Source: Zingiber officinale (taxonomy: Eukaryota > Streptophyta > Magnoliopsida > Zingiberales > Zingiberaceae). Taken from it: DNA of 64,000 nt. Below are positions 49,001-57,559 of this stretch, in pieces; the stretch's first letter is position 1; every line of letters starts with the position of its first letter. Position numbers and translations under genes: made by a program. The notes under the pieces were generated by a model. The model made no database searches. It saw only the letters and a program-made list of their open reading frames with translations, and was not told the DNA's origin. The stretch lies in the NCBI RefSeq assembly GCF_018446385.1, contig NC_055991.1, positions 104,453,712 through 104,517,711 of the forward strand, read 5' to 3'.

Positions 49001-52000
49001 CTCTTGTGTAGAAGATAAGCAATGGAAGGGAGGTGACGAGCAGTGGGAAGCTTGGACACTACTAAGTTGATGAGCCCTCCACAATGAAGATAACTACTTG
49101 ACACAATGATAACAAAAATTTGTAAAAAGTGCAAACTGAGGTTCAAAATCTCTAACTGTGTTAGAGTTTCAGTCTTTGACTAAAATGATAACTTTTTGAT
49201 ATTGTGTTAACATTTTGATGTACGTGCCATGGCAAATTGGAGGTGGAAGAAGGAAGGAGACGAGAAAAAAATAATAATAATAACACAACTATATATTTAA
49301 ATTCAAATGTTGTTCTCCACTTGGAATAATACAATTTTAACATTATCTTGTATGGACACATGCTAAAAAAACATTATCTCAATTCATCTTCACCCATATG
49401 GTAGCATGCCAAGAGGTGTCAAGTGTAGGTATGAAACAATACACACCGACATAATTGACACAACAATACATGAGACATTGTTTGTGCTGAATAGCATTGA
49501 GTTTTGTTAATCTATTAGAACAATACGTTCGACAAATTCACTTGGTAGGTACGAGATTTTAAGCCATGAGGTGGAGTTTCTGTGTTGTTTGAAGAGAGGG
49601 CAAATAGGAGGGCATTTCACTCTGAAATTTCACAATTTGATAAATATGAAAGCCCTTTGTGTGATTTTATAAAATGCTGAAAATAATTTAAAAAATCATA
49701 TAGATGTTGAACACTGTGCTCCACTAAGTTATAAGAACAGTATATTGGTTTACTGATATAGGAAGTTTGGAAAAATAAATGTAGTTTTACCTTGCAAAGA
49801 AGTAACAATTTAATATGCAAATCCAATTTTTCGTGAATCAATAAATCACACAATGATTTTCTATTGAATTTTCATTGATCCTTTCTTAAAGATATTACAC
49901 TTTCACTCTATTTTTCTACAATTTTAATGTGACACCATAATACCATATTAATTTAAACTCAGTGGTTGTTAAAAGACGTGAGCTAATGCTATAGGAATAT
50001 TCTTATATCTTTTTATATCTTCATTTGATTTTGTTTATTTCTTGTCTTAATTTAATGAATTAGGTTTTATACTAACTTTTTTGCCCATACAAGTGAAATA
50101 TGCCCAATGAAATTGAAATGGAGAGATTAGGGCTAGTTTATATTGGCCCCAGTTAATTTTGTGTCAATCTGTACTGGTTTGTACCAGTATGTACCTACCT
50201 CTCTGTCTCCTTTTTGTTTCATTTCTATCATCTCTGTGTTATACTCCACTTTTGTCTAGGTATATATGATAAATTCGCTAGTGCTTTTGCAAAGGCTGTT
50301 CAAGCTCTGGAAGTTGGCAATGGCCTTATTGAAACTACTGTTCAGGTATTAACTTCTATTTTGATGCAAATTCAATCCTTCAATATTCATGTACCTGAAG
50401 TACTTTATCTTCAGCAATTGGTTGATGTAAAAAGGCCAGTAACTTCAAGTTTTTTCACTCCTTGAGAAAATTCGTTTCTTCAATTTTAATCATCTCAAAG
50501 TTAACTTATTTTGTAGATCAGTTTTGTGTTTTTACTTAGTATTTCTAATTAACATGAGTATTTCTAAACTTTTTGTACTTGTATGAAACTTTAGATCTTT
50601 AAACTTGTATCTTCTTATTGCAGGGTCCATTGATCAATGAAGCCGCTTTAGAAAAGGTGATTAATTTTCTTCACCTAAATATGAATTCTATTACCTTAAA
50701 AAATCTCCCTTGGGAATATTTAGTGACATGGTTCTTTCTGACTTTTTGCTTCTTCAGGTTGAATCATTAGTTAAAGATGCTACTGGAAAGGTAATCTTCA
50801 TTACTAGTATGGATAGTCATTGCTTTCCTGATTGGAGCCATTATTATTATTATTATTTGATGCGTTCAAACCTGAATTATAGTCTTTTATATTTAAAACT
50901 TTCGTCTGTATAAAATTATTGGGATTCAAGGCTCTATAGGACTATTACAGAGGTAGTTTGTCTAGGAGTTCATGAAGTCTCTGTTCGTTGATTCATAGAA
51001 AACAGGAAGGGATAAGTGATGTATATCATGCATGGACTGAAAGTTTGAACCATGTGAACCGGCACAATCCCAATGTCTCATTCTGTTCCCCATAACAATG
51101 TCGTATGGCCAGATGATACCAATTGCCGCTTAGGCCAACATGGAAGGAGACAATAAGAATCATTCGTAATTGCTCACATGATACTTAGAATAATTTTGTT
51201 GGTCACAAGGAGGGGAAGAGGAGAGGAAGAAGGGCTATAAATTGGGGTGAAATAGAGAATGGAAAACGTAAGAGCAATAATTAAGGATCGAGGAGGTGGA
51301 CGACTGAGGAGGTGGATGCAAAACTGCTAAGAAGCAATGTTGATTATGGAGGAGATATGTAAGGTTTTCGGAAGGGGTTTCACCTCATTACCGACCTTTA
51401 TTGGGTTGCGATTTGTTGATTGCGAGTTGAGATTATGGTAGAGTCGCAATTGACACTACAACTGAGAAGATGAGTTTGTGTTTTTTCCTATTGTGCTCCA
51501 CTAAGTAAAATTTTAATCAACCTAATTAATTTTAGGGCATATTATAATTTGACACTGCAGTTATAGATAAATGCCATTTAACTCTGAATTTTAGGTTTAA
51601 AATGGCATTTAAGATAAATTTCATTTAAAACCTTATTTTTTAGGTTAATTTCATTAATTAATTTTAGGATAAAATTAATTTACTCTCTGATTTTAGGATA
51701 AATTTCATTTAGTCATACATTTTATGGTAAAATTTATTTAAACCTTTTATTTTAGATAAATTTCACTTTAACCCTTATTTTTTAGGTAAATTTGAGTTTA
51801 ACTATGGACTTTAGGGATTTATCAAAATTAAAATTCTATTAGTTGAGTGTATTAAATCAATTAATTGATTAACTTATTGTAATCAATTAGCAAAGTGAAT
51901 TAATTCCAATCAGCTAATTACAGATAAGATTATATCTATTTGCGAACAGAACGTGTTCAGTTGACTTCCGAGTGGACTCAACTACTCAGTTGATTGCAGC

Positions 52001-55000
52001 CTACAAATACCTTATTTTTTAGTCAAGTACGCACCTATGTAAAAATTCTCAAAAACTAAGAATACAAGTTCTCTTGTAACCTCTCACAACTCACATACTA
52101 GGAATCCTTGCCTTGAGTTTTCTTCTGCCTGTCAGGAGTCCCTTCTATAAGACTTCTTCAATCTGCTAGGTATGTCATCAACCTTGAGGACTTCTTGTCT
52201 GCCAACTAATGTTGAACTTCTCCATCTACTAAGTATCCGATCAACTTGACACTTCTCCATCTGTCTGCTCCTATTGGACTTCTCTATCTGCCAAGTATTT
52301 AATCAATTTGACCTACTTAGATTTTTCCAATCACTGCACCTGACAGAACTTATAAGCAAATGCAACATTAACCAAACTTAAATCTTTTTCCCAACCTGTC
52401 AAGATCACTTGCACACTTGACAGAACTTATAAGCAAATACAACATTAACCAAACTTAAATCTTTTTTCCAAATACATCAATACCATTTAGAACTCACCAC
52501 TTAGGGTAAGATTGCACCAACAAATTTTTGACAACTAATTATAGAATTTATCTTTGAATGTTTACATAGCATCTCAACCCTATTTCTCTCATATTATCAT
52601 GTATTGAGATTGCACCTAATGTTTTGTAGATGTATACTATGTTATGCAAATATTATTTGTTAACCTCTGCTAACATGGACAACCATGATACCTCTAATAA
52701 TGAGGCTCTTAGCCTCATTATCTTGATCACAAGTCTCTTTGTTAATTCCTTCTGTAGGAGTTTCCTCATAGATGGGTTCTTTATCTTAACATAATATTCT
52801 CCAAGTAGATTAAGTCAAGATTTTTTCTTAAGATATTCATGATATCATGATCATTTTCTCTGCACATGGAACATCTTGTCAGTATGAACACACCCTTAAC
52901 TTGATTTTTCTTTCCCATCAGGTGGCTTTGATTGATTCTAGTTGAAATCTCTTAGGATCGTGAAATTGTTGTCTTTTGCCAAGTGAGATCCTCCACCCTT
53001 CTTGTAACTCCCTGATTTTCTCTAGTCTTCCACTGTAAATGTCATCTGATAACCTTCTTCAACAATTGCATTGAATGTGTGGCAAGTTTCAATTTCTAGG
53101 TTATATTTCACCAAGCTGATTATCATTCTTATCCAATGAAACATTGCTCTTTACTGCTTACTATACTCAGATATATATCATCTGTTATCTTGCTTTAATC
53201 AGTGGAACTATATATTCATAGTCTTAATTCTATTCAAATTTCCTTCTTAATATAAGACAAACTACAAAATTTTGGTCAGACCGCTTAAGATCTCATCAAG
53301 TCCTCCATTCCCATTAATTACCAACCTTATTTGTAGAAATTTTAGTGAACCTTGAAGGATCAGCTCATCCTCATTGGAATTTCAATATTTTCAGATAATT
53401 ACTTTTTTGGCTTCTAGGTGCAGATGTTGGTAGCCTATGTTATGAAGATTGCCAAAGTTTAACCACCTCAGCAATCAGGTTATCTTTCCACAAAATTAAT
53501 AAAACAATGATCTTGGATGTTTGACAACTTGACCTCTCATGTTTCAAGATTCAATTTCTTTACAAAAAATTAAATCTCAATTCACTCTTTCCTCTTGAGA
53601 GTAGAAAGATAATTCATATTGTAGAGTATGAAAGTTCCATGCTGGTATAGGTTTAGCAAGAAATGACTGATTCTTGAATTGAACCTCTGTAAGCAAAACC
53701 TCAATAACTTTTTCTTAGAGTTGCAATCTTTATCCATCTTCCTTGAAACTAGACACGAAGATTTTTTAAATGGTATATTGATTCTTGTGCAGGACTCCAT
53801 ATAGCAGGAAAATTGATTGATTTCATGAAATGAATAGCTGAGTGATAAGCCTTAGCTCTTAATTGAGGCAGTTCAAAAACTTGTAGAACAAAGTTGAAAT
53901 AAATTCAGAAGAGATAACCAAGATGCCACTTGAGTTAGGGTGATAAAGAGAACTTGATACCATTCCAGCCTCTTAGGTGTGAGAACACCTCAAGAGCTGG
54001 CTTTACCTAGATCAGTGAACCACACCTCATCTATAAAATAGTGAGTGAGTAGGCAATCCACATTTCAAGTTTTGAAACTGATGTTGATCATAAACCTAGA
54101 GATATTGTATATATGATAGTTAATTGCACCAAACTGAGACTTGGAAGATTTGTGAGGTATGATACAACAAGGAAAGACTTACAAACACATTCATACTTAA
54201 TTGAGTAACCTAATTGAATGAAATAAAGGAACTTTCACATTATTTGACTTATATGATTTTTTATATAAATATATTTTGTTTTTTTAATATTATTCCATGA
54301 ATAAAACTTGTAATCAATCTAGGCATACTTTCTTCTTATTTTGTACATCGTGAATCTTAATAAAACTAATATTTTTCTCACTTGAATCGTAGAAGTAAAT
54401 TCACCTTACTTATTGACCCCCAAATAATTATACTCCTTTTACAGGGAGCAGATGTACTAGTTGGGGGAAGGAGACACAGCCTAGGCAGGACATTCTATGA
54501 GCCTACTGTACTTGGAAATGTCAATAATGAGATGCTAATATCTAGGTACAATCTATGGCCTTTAGCTTTTCTGGCTTGTTTACTCTGATGTGATGCTGTT
54601 CAATGACAACTTAATTGTAGTGAATGGCGATAACTATGATCAAGTGCTATTTTACCTTTTAGTGACTATTGAATTCATTAGCTCTTAGACACTATCGCAA
54701 CTGGATTTTGTTAGGCTTATGTTATTTTGATTCTCTACTACTTTAATATTTGACTAAAATCTGTGCAGTCAAGAAGTATTTGGCCCAGTTGCACCACTTT
54801 TACGCTTTAAAACTGAAGAAGAGGCTATACAAATAGCTAATGATACAAATGCAGGTTATTTCCTAAATGCACTGCATATATGTTTTTGTTTAGGTTGTTG
54901 ATACCGAGTAGCTTTTTTTGTGGTTCAATATAATTGAGAACATTTTGCTTTGATTAAATTTTAGTTTTGATATGCATCAACTGTGTACTTGTGGGTCTGA

Positions 55001-57559
55001 AAGGTTAGTTCAGCATGATAGGAATCAAAATGGAGCTTAGACACCGATGGACATTTATAGATAGTTGTATGCTTGTGAATATATAACCACTTGTCAAAGC
55101 AGTCACATTGCTGAAACAACTGAAGTTGGTGACAATCATACTGGATTTATTACTCCTGTGTTCATTAATTGAGCAAATTTGTGCTCTTCATTATTTCTTT
55201 TCAGATTTATTTGTGTTAATAATATAAATATTTAAATTTGTCCTTTTCCTAATAACTTGGGTTTTTAGAGTAATGGCTATCAATCCACTTTTACATGTTA
55301 TCAAAGGAAGTTCAAAGTCATATGTTGGCTTTGAACCAATCAAGTAAAGTATAGCCACCTACATATAAAGGGGAAGTGTTAAGAACATAAATAAAAAACC
55401 TTTTCTAAGAGCTTGAGATTTTGGGTTAAGTGCTATCAACTATAATATTTTTCTATAGAAGATCATGTTGATGAAGCTTTCTTTATCAATGGTCATTGAA
55501 GTTTTTTTCATCATGAAGTATATTTTCAGTGTTAAATAGGGTTCAAGGAACCAATAGAATTAATAGTAAGAAGAAAGCAACTAGCGCTTGGAAATGGATT
55601 AACAATGCAGAGTTTCAACATTGCTAGTGGATCATATAATTTTGCAAACTTGTTTGTAATTCATCGAGGTAGATGTTGAGTTGGTGATGATGACGAGATA
55701 ATTTGTACTTCACAATCCAACTTGAATGATGCAGGTAGATAGATCTACACATGCTAGAGGGAACGTCGTATGGCGCCAAAGTTATCTGACAAAGCTCCTA
55801 TGATGCTTAAGTCAATACAATGCTTGTGGAAGCAAAAGTACGATGGAAATTAAGAGAGAGAGAGATTGTGAACTTGTCTACGTTGAATATACCTCACTAC
55901 TTATAGATGTGTGGGAAGTGTGGAATCTGTAGAGATTATGGCCATAATGTCCAAGAAAGTAGAGGGGTTGTTCTGATTATTTCAATCATTTTTGGTTGTT
56001 AATCTCGCCTCAATTACTATTTGATTATAGCGGCTTCAATTGTTCAGTCATAGCTACCCTAGAGATGGTGATTGTGGAGTGACCATTATTAGAATTGTGG
56101 GCCACTTCAATTGTTCGATTGGGGAACTGAGTTGTATCAAGGGCTGTAAACAAGCCAAGCTGAGCCAAACTTTGTGGTGTTCAAGCTTGTTTGATAAGGT
56201 AATCAAGCCAAGCCAAGTCTAGAATGAATCAAGCTGTTAAAATGATTGTTCAAGCTTGGTTTGATTTTTTTTTCATAAGCTTAAACTCGGGTCCGTTTAA
56301 ATGATTTCGAGCTCTCAATTCAAGTTTGTTTGATTGTTTGAAATTTTTACTTTTTAAGCTTGTTAGGTTGGTTATTGAGCTTGATAATACATATTTATTT
56401 CTTCATTTTGAAACTTTTTTTGTTTATTTAGCATGTTCATAAAAGTTTATAGTTCACAAATATTATTCATCAATATTATTCACGAACGTTGTTCATAAAT
56501 ATTATTCACGAATGTTATTCACAAACATTAACGAGTTAAACACGTGTTCAAGCTTGTTTATTTGGTTTAACGAGTTGTTCAAATTTGTTCATTTAATTGA
56601 TCTTATGTGTATTGAACAAACATAAATAAGCTCAACACCAAACTTGTTCACGAATGTTCGGTTCATTTATAACCCTAGTTGTATGTGCTCAATGGGTCGA
56701 GTTGCGTGGAGAGTTTGGGTGACCAAGCTGTATAAAAAGCTTGAGAGATTGAGCTATATGGAGAGCTCAAGAGATCAAGCTCTATGGAGAGCTGGGAAGA
56801 CCGAGCTGTAAGCGGGAAGCTTAACTGATCTTGCTCTTAATTATGATTTGGAACTTCCTGCACATCTTTATAAATGCTAACATTGTCAACATGGGACGAG
56901 ATCACATAAGCACAGTATGCTGACTTGGAGTGGGATTAGTATCTTTTTAGCTGCTAGGAACTTTCTTGCAGCTAAATCCACCAGTTAAAAGCTAATTGTT
57001 GCTAGAAATATAGTGATGTATCAGCTATGATCATTGTTATATTTTCTTAATTGATGTCATTTTATGATGCACATTTTAGACTCTCCGTCAACTAAGATAG
57101 TCAACAAATGACAAGAATATGTACATCCGCCTTCCATTTTTTTTTTATTGGTTATGTGGAACTGTCATTTGTGCAGGTTTAGCTGCTTACATATTCACTA
57201 GTAGCATGCCTCGTTCTTGGCGTGTGTCAGAAGCTCTTGAGTATGGACTTGTTGGAGTTAATGAAGGATTAATATCCACTGAGGTTGGCTCCATAAGTTT
57301 ATCTATTTTACTAGATGTGCAAAACAAGTTTGCTACATTGGTATTTTGTCTTGTAAGGTTGCACCATTCGGAGGATTTAAGCAGTCAGGTCTTGGAAGGG
57401 AAGGTTCCAAGTATGGGATTGATGAATACTTGGAAGTAAGTGAATGTGATTCCAATATTTACATTGAATATTAACTTTTGTCAAAGTGACATATATGTTC
57501 CCGTGTGGATATCTTTGCAGATTAAGTATGTATGCTTAGGAAACTTGAAGGAGGCATAG
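17732..57559 (+). CDS. SSADH: Succinic semialdehyde dehydrogenase, mitochondrial (ALDH5F1 type), 20 exons
   Basis: It oxidises succinic semialdehyde to succinate with NAD+, the last step of the GABA shunt, in the mitochondrial matrix. Exons: 17732-17800, 17986-18099, 20173-20272, 21628-21676, 29347-29434, 29532-29642, 35674-35736, 35822-35932, 36281-36346, 36427-36504, 36754-36831, 44309-44375, 50260-50345, 50624-50656, 50758-50790, 54445-54545, 54769-54854, 57177-57283, 57358-57435, 57521-57559. They sum to 1,557 bp (518 aa plus stop), close to the plant family length, and all junctions keep frame. Exon 1 encodes an Arg-rich, acid-free mitochondrial presequence starting [10 protein letters not shown]. 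Visible motifs: TPWNFP with the oxyanion Asn189, KPSE (212-215), FTGST (263-267), general base Glu287 in ELGGNAP, catalytic Cys321 in GQTCVC with Cys323 two residues on. The start ATG has a good context and aligns with the family N terminus. Introns 1 and 6 have GC donors. Confidence 0.96.
17801..17985 (+). other. SSADH intron 1, GC-AG type
   Basis: The exon ends CGCCAG and the intron begins GCAAGT, the full consensus for GC donors. It ends CCCAG before ATGAGC at 17986. The join gives CRQ then MSTEP, which matches the plant family pattern. No GT donor nearby gives a comparable protein. Confidence 0.8.
18100..20172 (+). other. SSADH intron 2
   Basis: GT donor at 18100 and TTTTGCAG acceptor. 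It contains the tandem duplication listed separately. The rest (18100-19455) is AT-rich with no recognised element. Confidence 0.85.
19456..20005 (+). repeat. Tandem duplication, 2 x about 275 bp, in intron 2
   Basis: The unit beginning GTGTTGG(T/C)CCTAGTTAGG at 19456 is repeated at 19731 (period 275) and runs to TTTTAGTGCACACAT at about 20000. The copies differ at only a handful of positions, mainly in T-runs, so the duplication is recent. Confidence 0.9.
20273..21627 (+). other. SSADH intron 3
   Basis: GT donor at 20273 and TTCACAG acceptor. No recognised element. The minus-strand ORF at 20758-21021 has no known domain and no homology I can see. Confidence 0.7.
21750..22207. repeat. AT-rich repeat with TTGGTTTGG words and a (TTA)n run, intron 4
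   Basis: The stretch has GGATTGGTTTGGGTTT near its left side and AATTTGGTTTGGTTT near its right. A TTA microsatellite is at about 22053-22091. It resembles short non-autonomous DNA elements common in plant introns, but I could not define its ends. Confidence 0.35.
22208..24227 (+). mobile_element. 9-bp-duplication element, copy 1, carrying a nested solo LTR
   Basis: The 9-mers GGTTTCAGT (22199-22207) and GATTTCAGT (24228-24236) flank it. The ends are inverted: CATGGATTAAAATCTCG on the left, and ATGGTTTAAAATCTTG as the reverse complement of the right end. The inside starts with GGGCGAAACATTTCGTTCC, then GC-rich repeats (GAGGGGTCGTGCGACC), then an AT-rich part, then GGTACGATACAATATC. The nested solo LTR takes up 22406-23753. 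Nine-base duplications are typical of Mutator-like elements; no transposase is present. Confidence 0.7.
22406..23753 (+). mobile_element. Solo LTR A, nested in the 9-bp-duplication element
   Basis: It is 1,348 bp, starts TGATGTGTCGC and ends CTTATCA. The 5-bp duplication AGGGG is at 22401-22405 and 23754-23758. No coding capacity. Its first 100 bp (GTCAAGTAATAAAATTATC, TTATCTAGATAATC) match solo LTR B at 44939. The 23330-23470 part has repeated units around CACACGGC and GTCGTGTGAAAACACA. The superfamily is not shown by the sequence; I lean to Ty3/gypsy. Confidence 0.8.
24237..27860. other. Middle part of SSADH intron 4, nothing recognised
   Basis: AT-rich intronic sequence without a coding domain. 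Small ORFs at 26200-26575 show no homology that I can see. It probably contains old, unrecognisable repeats. Confidence 0.5.
27861..28066 (+). repeat. Tandem duplication, 2 x 103 bp, in intron 4
   Basis: ATATTAACAATAGCATTAAT starts at 27861 and again at 27964. The two units look identical along their whole length. They are very AT-rich. Confidence 0.92.
28070..28160 (+). repeat. Right-end remnant of the 9-bp-duplication family
   Basis: AAAACCGTATTGGCATGACACGATG, in the same relative order as the right ends of the other copies, is followed by GACCGAAACTC and GAGATTTTAAACCTTG. No matching left end was located nearby. Confidence 0.55.
28161..29346. other. Right part of SSADH intron 4, nothing recognised
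   Basis: No element or gene recognised. The intron ends TTTGTGAAG before exon 5 at 29347. The ORF at 29098-29334 has no known domain. Confidence 0.5.
29643..31931. other. Left part of SSADH intron 6 with a GC-richer unclassified stretch
   Basis: The intron starts with a GC donor (CAG|GCAATA). Positions 30720-31230 are clearly richer in GC than their surroundings and have overlapping short ORFs on both strands, none with a known domain. The look is of an LTR or leader in minus orientation, but no ends were found. Confidence 0.4.
31932..32340 (+). repeat. Second dispersed repeat family, copy a (intron 6)
   Basis: About 410 bp from GTTCGAAATCTTGAGCC to GAAATTTCAAACCATG, with inverted ends. It shares the ordered words TTTTAGTCATTGACTAGAAT, CAACTATATA, GCCAAGAGGTGTTGAGTGT and GAGACATTGTG with the copy at 49141. 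A possible imperfect duplication is GCTAGAATG / GCTAGGACA. Confidence 0.6.
32508..33659 (-). mobile_element. SIRE-like LTR remnant, minus strand (intron 6)
   Basis: On the minus strand it starts TGTTGGGAAAC (33659 downward), preceded by a degraded polypurine tract (AAAGGGAGAT). It has the CACCCTCCCTCAC motif near its end, as SIRE-like LTRs do. Words built on GTTGAC/GTCAAC (for example TAGTTGACTAA at about 32767) sit where the other LTRs carry their palindromes. The sequence after 33659 to about 34600 also looks like element interior but shows no coding part. Confidence 0.5.
33660..34785. other. Intron 6, probable interior remnant of the minus-strand SIRE-like element
   Basis: It contains TTTAGTTGACTAAACTAAC at about 34508, and AT-rich sequence with no domain. 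No coding remains. Confidence 0.35.
34786..35130 (+). repeat. Second dispersed repeat family, copy b (intron 6, truncated)
   Basis: Shares with copies a and c the order CAGAATTTCAGTTTTTGAC, GGTACCGTATCAATG, a purine-rich GAAGGTGACGAAAAAGAAG block, ACACAACTATATA and AAGGGGTGTCGAATATTAG. The right end seems to be missing. Confidence 0.55.
37290..37485 (-). repeat. 3' LTR of copia element 3
   Basis: 196 bp on the plus strand from TGAGGAAGAAA to TTTCCAACA. It matches 42592-42790 with scattered differences, and the polypurine tract (plus CTTCCCCTCAAG) follows it at 37486. Confidence 0.8.
37857..38877 (-). pseudogene. RT and RNase H of copia element 3 (broken)
   Basis: The minus frame at 38877-38545 reads [20 protein letters not shown], and then [16 protein letters not shown] and [12 protein letters not shown], all copia RT signatures. 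The frame at 38237-37857 reads [32 protein letters not shown] and [10 protein letters not shown], the RT end and RNase H. The part with the YVDD-like motif lies between (about 38430) in yet another frame. Several frameshifts make it dead. Confidence 0.88.
39416..39670 (-). pseudogene. Integrase C-terminal part of copia element 3 (broken)
   Basis: The minus frame reads [12 protein letters not shown], then [17 protein letters not shown], the conserved copia stretch after the integrase core. It sits directly left of the inserted 9-bp-duplication element, and earlier integrase sequence continues on the other side (40790-41500). Confidence 0.8.
39755..40776 (+). mobile_element. 9-bp-duplication element, copy 3, inside copia element 3
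   Basis: ATCCTATTC (39746-39754) and ATCCTATTT (40777-40785) flank it. Left end CGGGTTTAAAATGTCG and right end AATTTTAAACCTTG are inverted. The left half is GC-rich with GCGACGCCTTCG-like words and a 21-base C run (40001-40021). The middle is very AT-rich. The right end holds GGTACGACACGATACG and TGTATCGTTTCGGTGACCG. Short overlapping ORFs at 39765-40099 look like composition artefacts. Confidence 0.75.
41515..41940 (+). pseudogene. ccsA: Plastid-derived ccsA fragment (NUPT) inside copia element 3
   Basis: The frame 41589-41921 reads [36 protein letters not shown] and [20 protein letters not shown], the C-terminal part of plastid CcsA. CcsA attaches haem to c-type cytochromes in the thylakoid; it carries the tryptophan-rich WAND/WDP-like loop seen here. 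The native WDPKETW reads RDPKETW. The match starts near 41515 and ends near 41940, where minus-strand copia sequence resumes in mid-protein (ESHYEF). Without the N-terminal two thirds and in the nucleus it is not a working gene. Confidence 0.9.
41942..42548 (-). pseudogene. Gag end and protease part of copia element 3 (broken)
   Basis: The minus frame from 42177 reads [12 protein letters not shown], then [17 protein letters not shown], the segment after the copia protease active site. The region 42400-42480 on the minus strand encodes a zinc-knuckle-like stretch ([15 protein letters not shown]) in a frame next to the ORF at 42342-42548. Confidence 0.8.
42592..42790 (-). repeat. 5' LTR of copia element 3
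   Basis: Matches 37290-37485 along its length, for example AGAGAATTTACAA and GACATATTATCC. On the minus strand its end is followed by GTTCGAATTAGAGC, a possible degraded primer site. Confidence 0.8.
42948..43657 (+). mobile_element. 9-bp-duplication element, copy 2 (intron 11)
   Basis: GGCTGGCAC flanks it on both sides (42939-42947 and 43659-43667), a perfect 9-mer, 10 if the T before it is counted. Ends CATGGTTTAAAG and AATTTTAAACCTT are inverted. The left half is a GC-rich minisatellite-like block with words such as GGAGGGGTCACTCGACC and GAGGGGTCACGC; the right half is AT-rich and ends CGGCACGACACGATAC ... CGTATCGTTCCG. About 710 bp, no coding capacity. Confidence 0.82.
44939..46856 (+). 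mobile_element. Solo LTR B (intron 12)
   Basis: It is 1,918 bp, starts TGATGTGATAAATCC and ends GCTCATCA. The flanks GGCAT (44934-44938) and AGCAT (46857-46861) fit a 5-bp duplication with one change. Its first part matches solo LTR A (GTCAAGTAATAAAATATCG, TTATCTAGATAATCGAAAG). There is no coding domain. ORFs at 45476-46343 are open by chance. Confidence 0.72.
46201..46335 (+). repeat. About 62-bp tandem units with CACGG/CCGTG palindromic words in solo LTR B
   Basis: The unit runs from ACACG(A/G)...CGTGCC through GCGCCCGTGTTAGG to TTGGGAAAATCGCTAAAATTG. It occurs twice in full and begins a third time (GACACGGGGCGTGCC). The halves of each unit (ACACGGG and CCCGTGT) are complementary. Confidence 0.8.
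47270..48840 (-). mobile_element. Truncated copia relic 4, minus strand (intron 12)
   Basis: The minus frame 48357-48112 reads [20 protein letters not shown] and [11 protein letters not shown], copia RT. At 48480-48640 the minus strand reads [11 protein letters not shown] and [19 protein letters not shown] purine tract rc (CTAGCTTGAGGGAG) is at about 47369. Only the RT area is clear; gag and integrase are absent. Confidence 0.75.
47642..47946 (+). repeat. Tandem duplication with period about 174 bp inside copia relic 4
   Basis: GATCATCAAATGTTTAACCC starts at 47642 and again at about 47816. Both copies continue through GATCTCGCCATCACTGTTTG and TTCAAGAATTAAGAATTAAG, with no differences noticed. 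Confidence 0.9.
49141..49573 (+). repeat. Second dispersed repeat family, copy c (intron 12)
   Basis: Starts GGTTCAAAATCTC and ends GAGATTTTAAGCCATG, inverted ends of about 13 bp. Shares word order with copy a at 31932 (GCCAAGAGGTGTCAAGTGT, GAGACATTGTTTGTGCTG, AGCATTGAGTTTTGTTAAT). No transposase. Confidence 0.65.
51530..51830 (+). repeat. Degenerate AT-rich array with ATTTTAGGATAAATTTCATT-like units
   Basis: TTTTAGG(A/T)(A/T)AAATTT(C/G)A(T/G)TT is repeated about eight times with variable spacing (about 35-45 bp) over 300 bp. Confidence 0.7.
51900..52520. repeat. LTR-like remains with CAGTTGA words and a 77-bp direct repeat
   Basis: GTTCAGTTGACTTCCGAG and CTCAGTTGATTGCAG at 51957-51998 recall the palindromes of the SIRE-like LTRs. 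Leader-like CTCTTGTAACC and CTTGCCTTGAG follow. TGACAGAACTTATAAGCAAA occurs at 52341 and 52418 (period 77), each followed by ACATTAACCAAACTTAAATC. Confidence 0.5.
54855..57176 (+). other. SSADH intron 17 (2.3 kb)
   Basis: GT donor after DTNAG and acceptor GTGCAG before LAAYIFTSS. The hAT-like element is at 56138-56676; the rest shows nothing recognisable. Confidence 0.85.
56138..56676 (+). mobile_element. hAT-like non-autonomous element, 539 bp (intron 17)
   Basis: AGTTGTAT flanks it at 56130-56137 and 56677-56684, a perfect 8-bp duplication as hAT elements make. Left end CAAGGGCTGTAAACAAGCC and right end (rc) AGGGTTATAAATGAACC are inverted. The inside repeats CAAGCTTG and TATTATTCAC(G/A)AA(C/T)-like words. 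No transposase. Confidence 0.78.

Larger units (their letters stand above)
44376..50259 (+). other. SSADH intron 12 (5.9 kb)
   Basis: GT donor after VQEG and TTGTCTAG acceptor before IYDKF. It contains solo LTR B, a copia relic, a tandem duplication and a copy of the second repeat family, each listed. The stretches 44376-44938, 46857-47270 and 49574-50259 show nothing recognisable. Confidence 0.9.
50791..54444 (+). other. SSADH intron 15 (3.7 kb)
   Basis: GT donor after DATGK and acceptor TTTACAG before GADVLVGG. It holds an array of degenerate AT-rich repeats, LTR-like remains and a short duplication, listed separately. At 51040-51120 there is GAACCATGTGAACCGGCAC and similar, possibly a decayed copy of the 9-bp-duplication family. 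The rest, 52520-54444, shows nothing recognisable. Confidence 0.85.
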
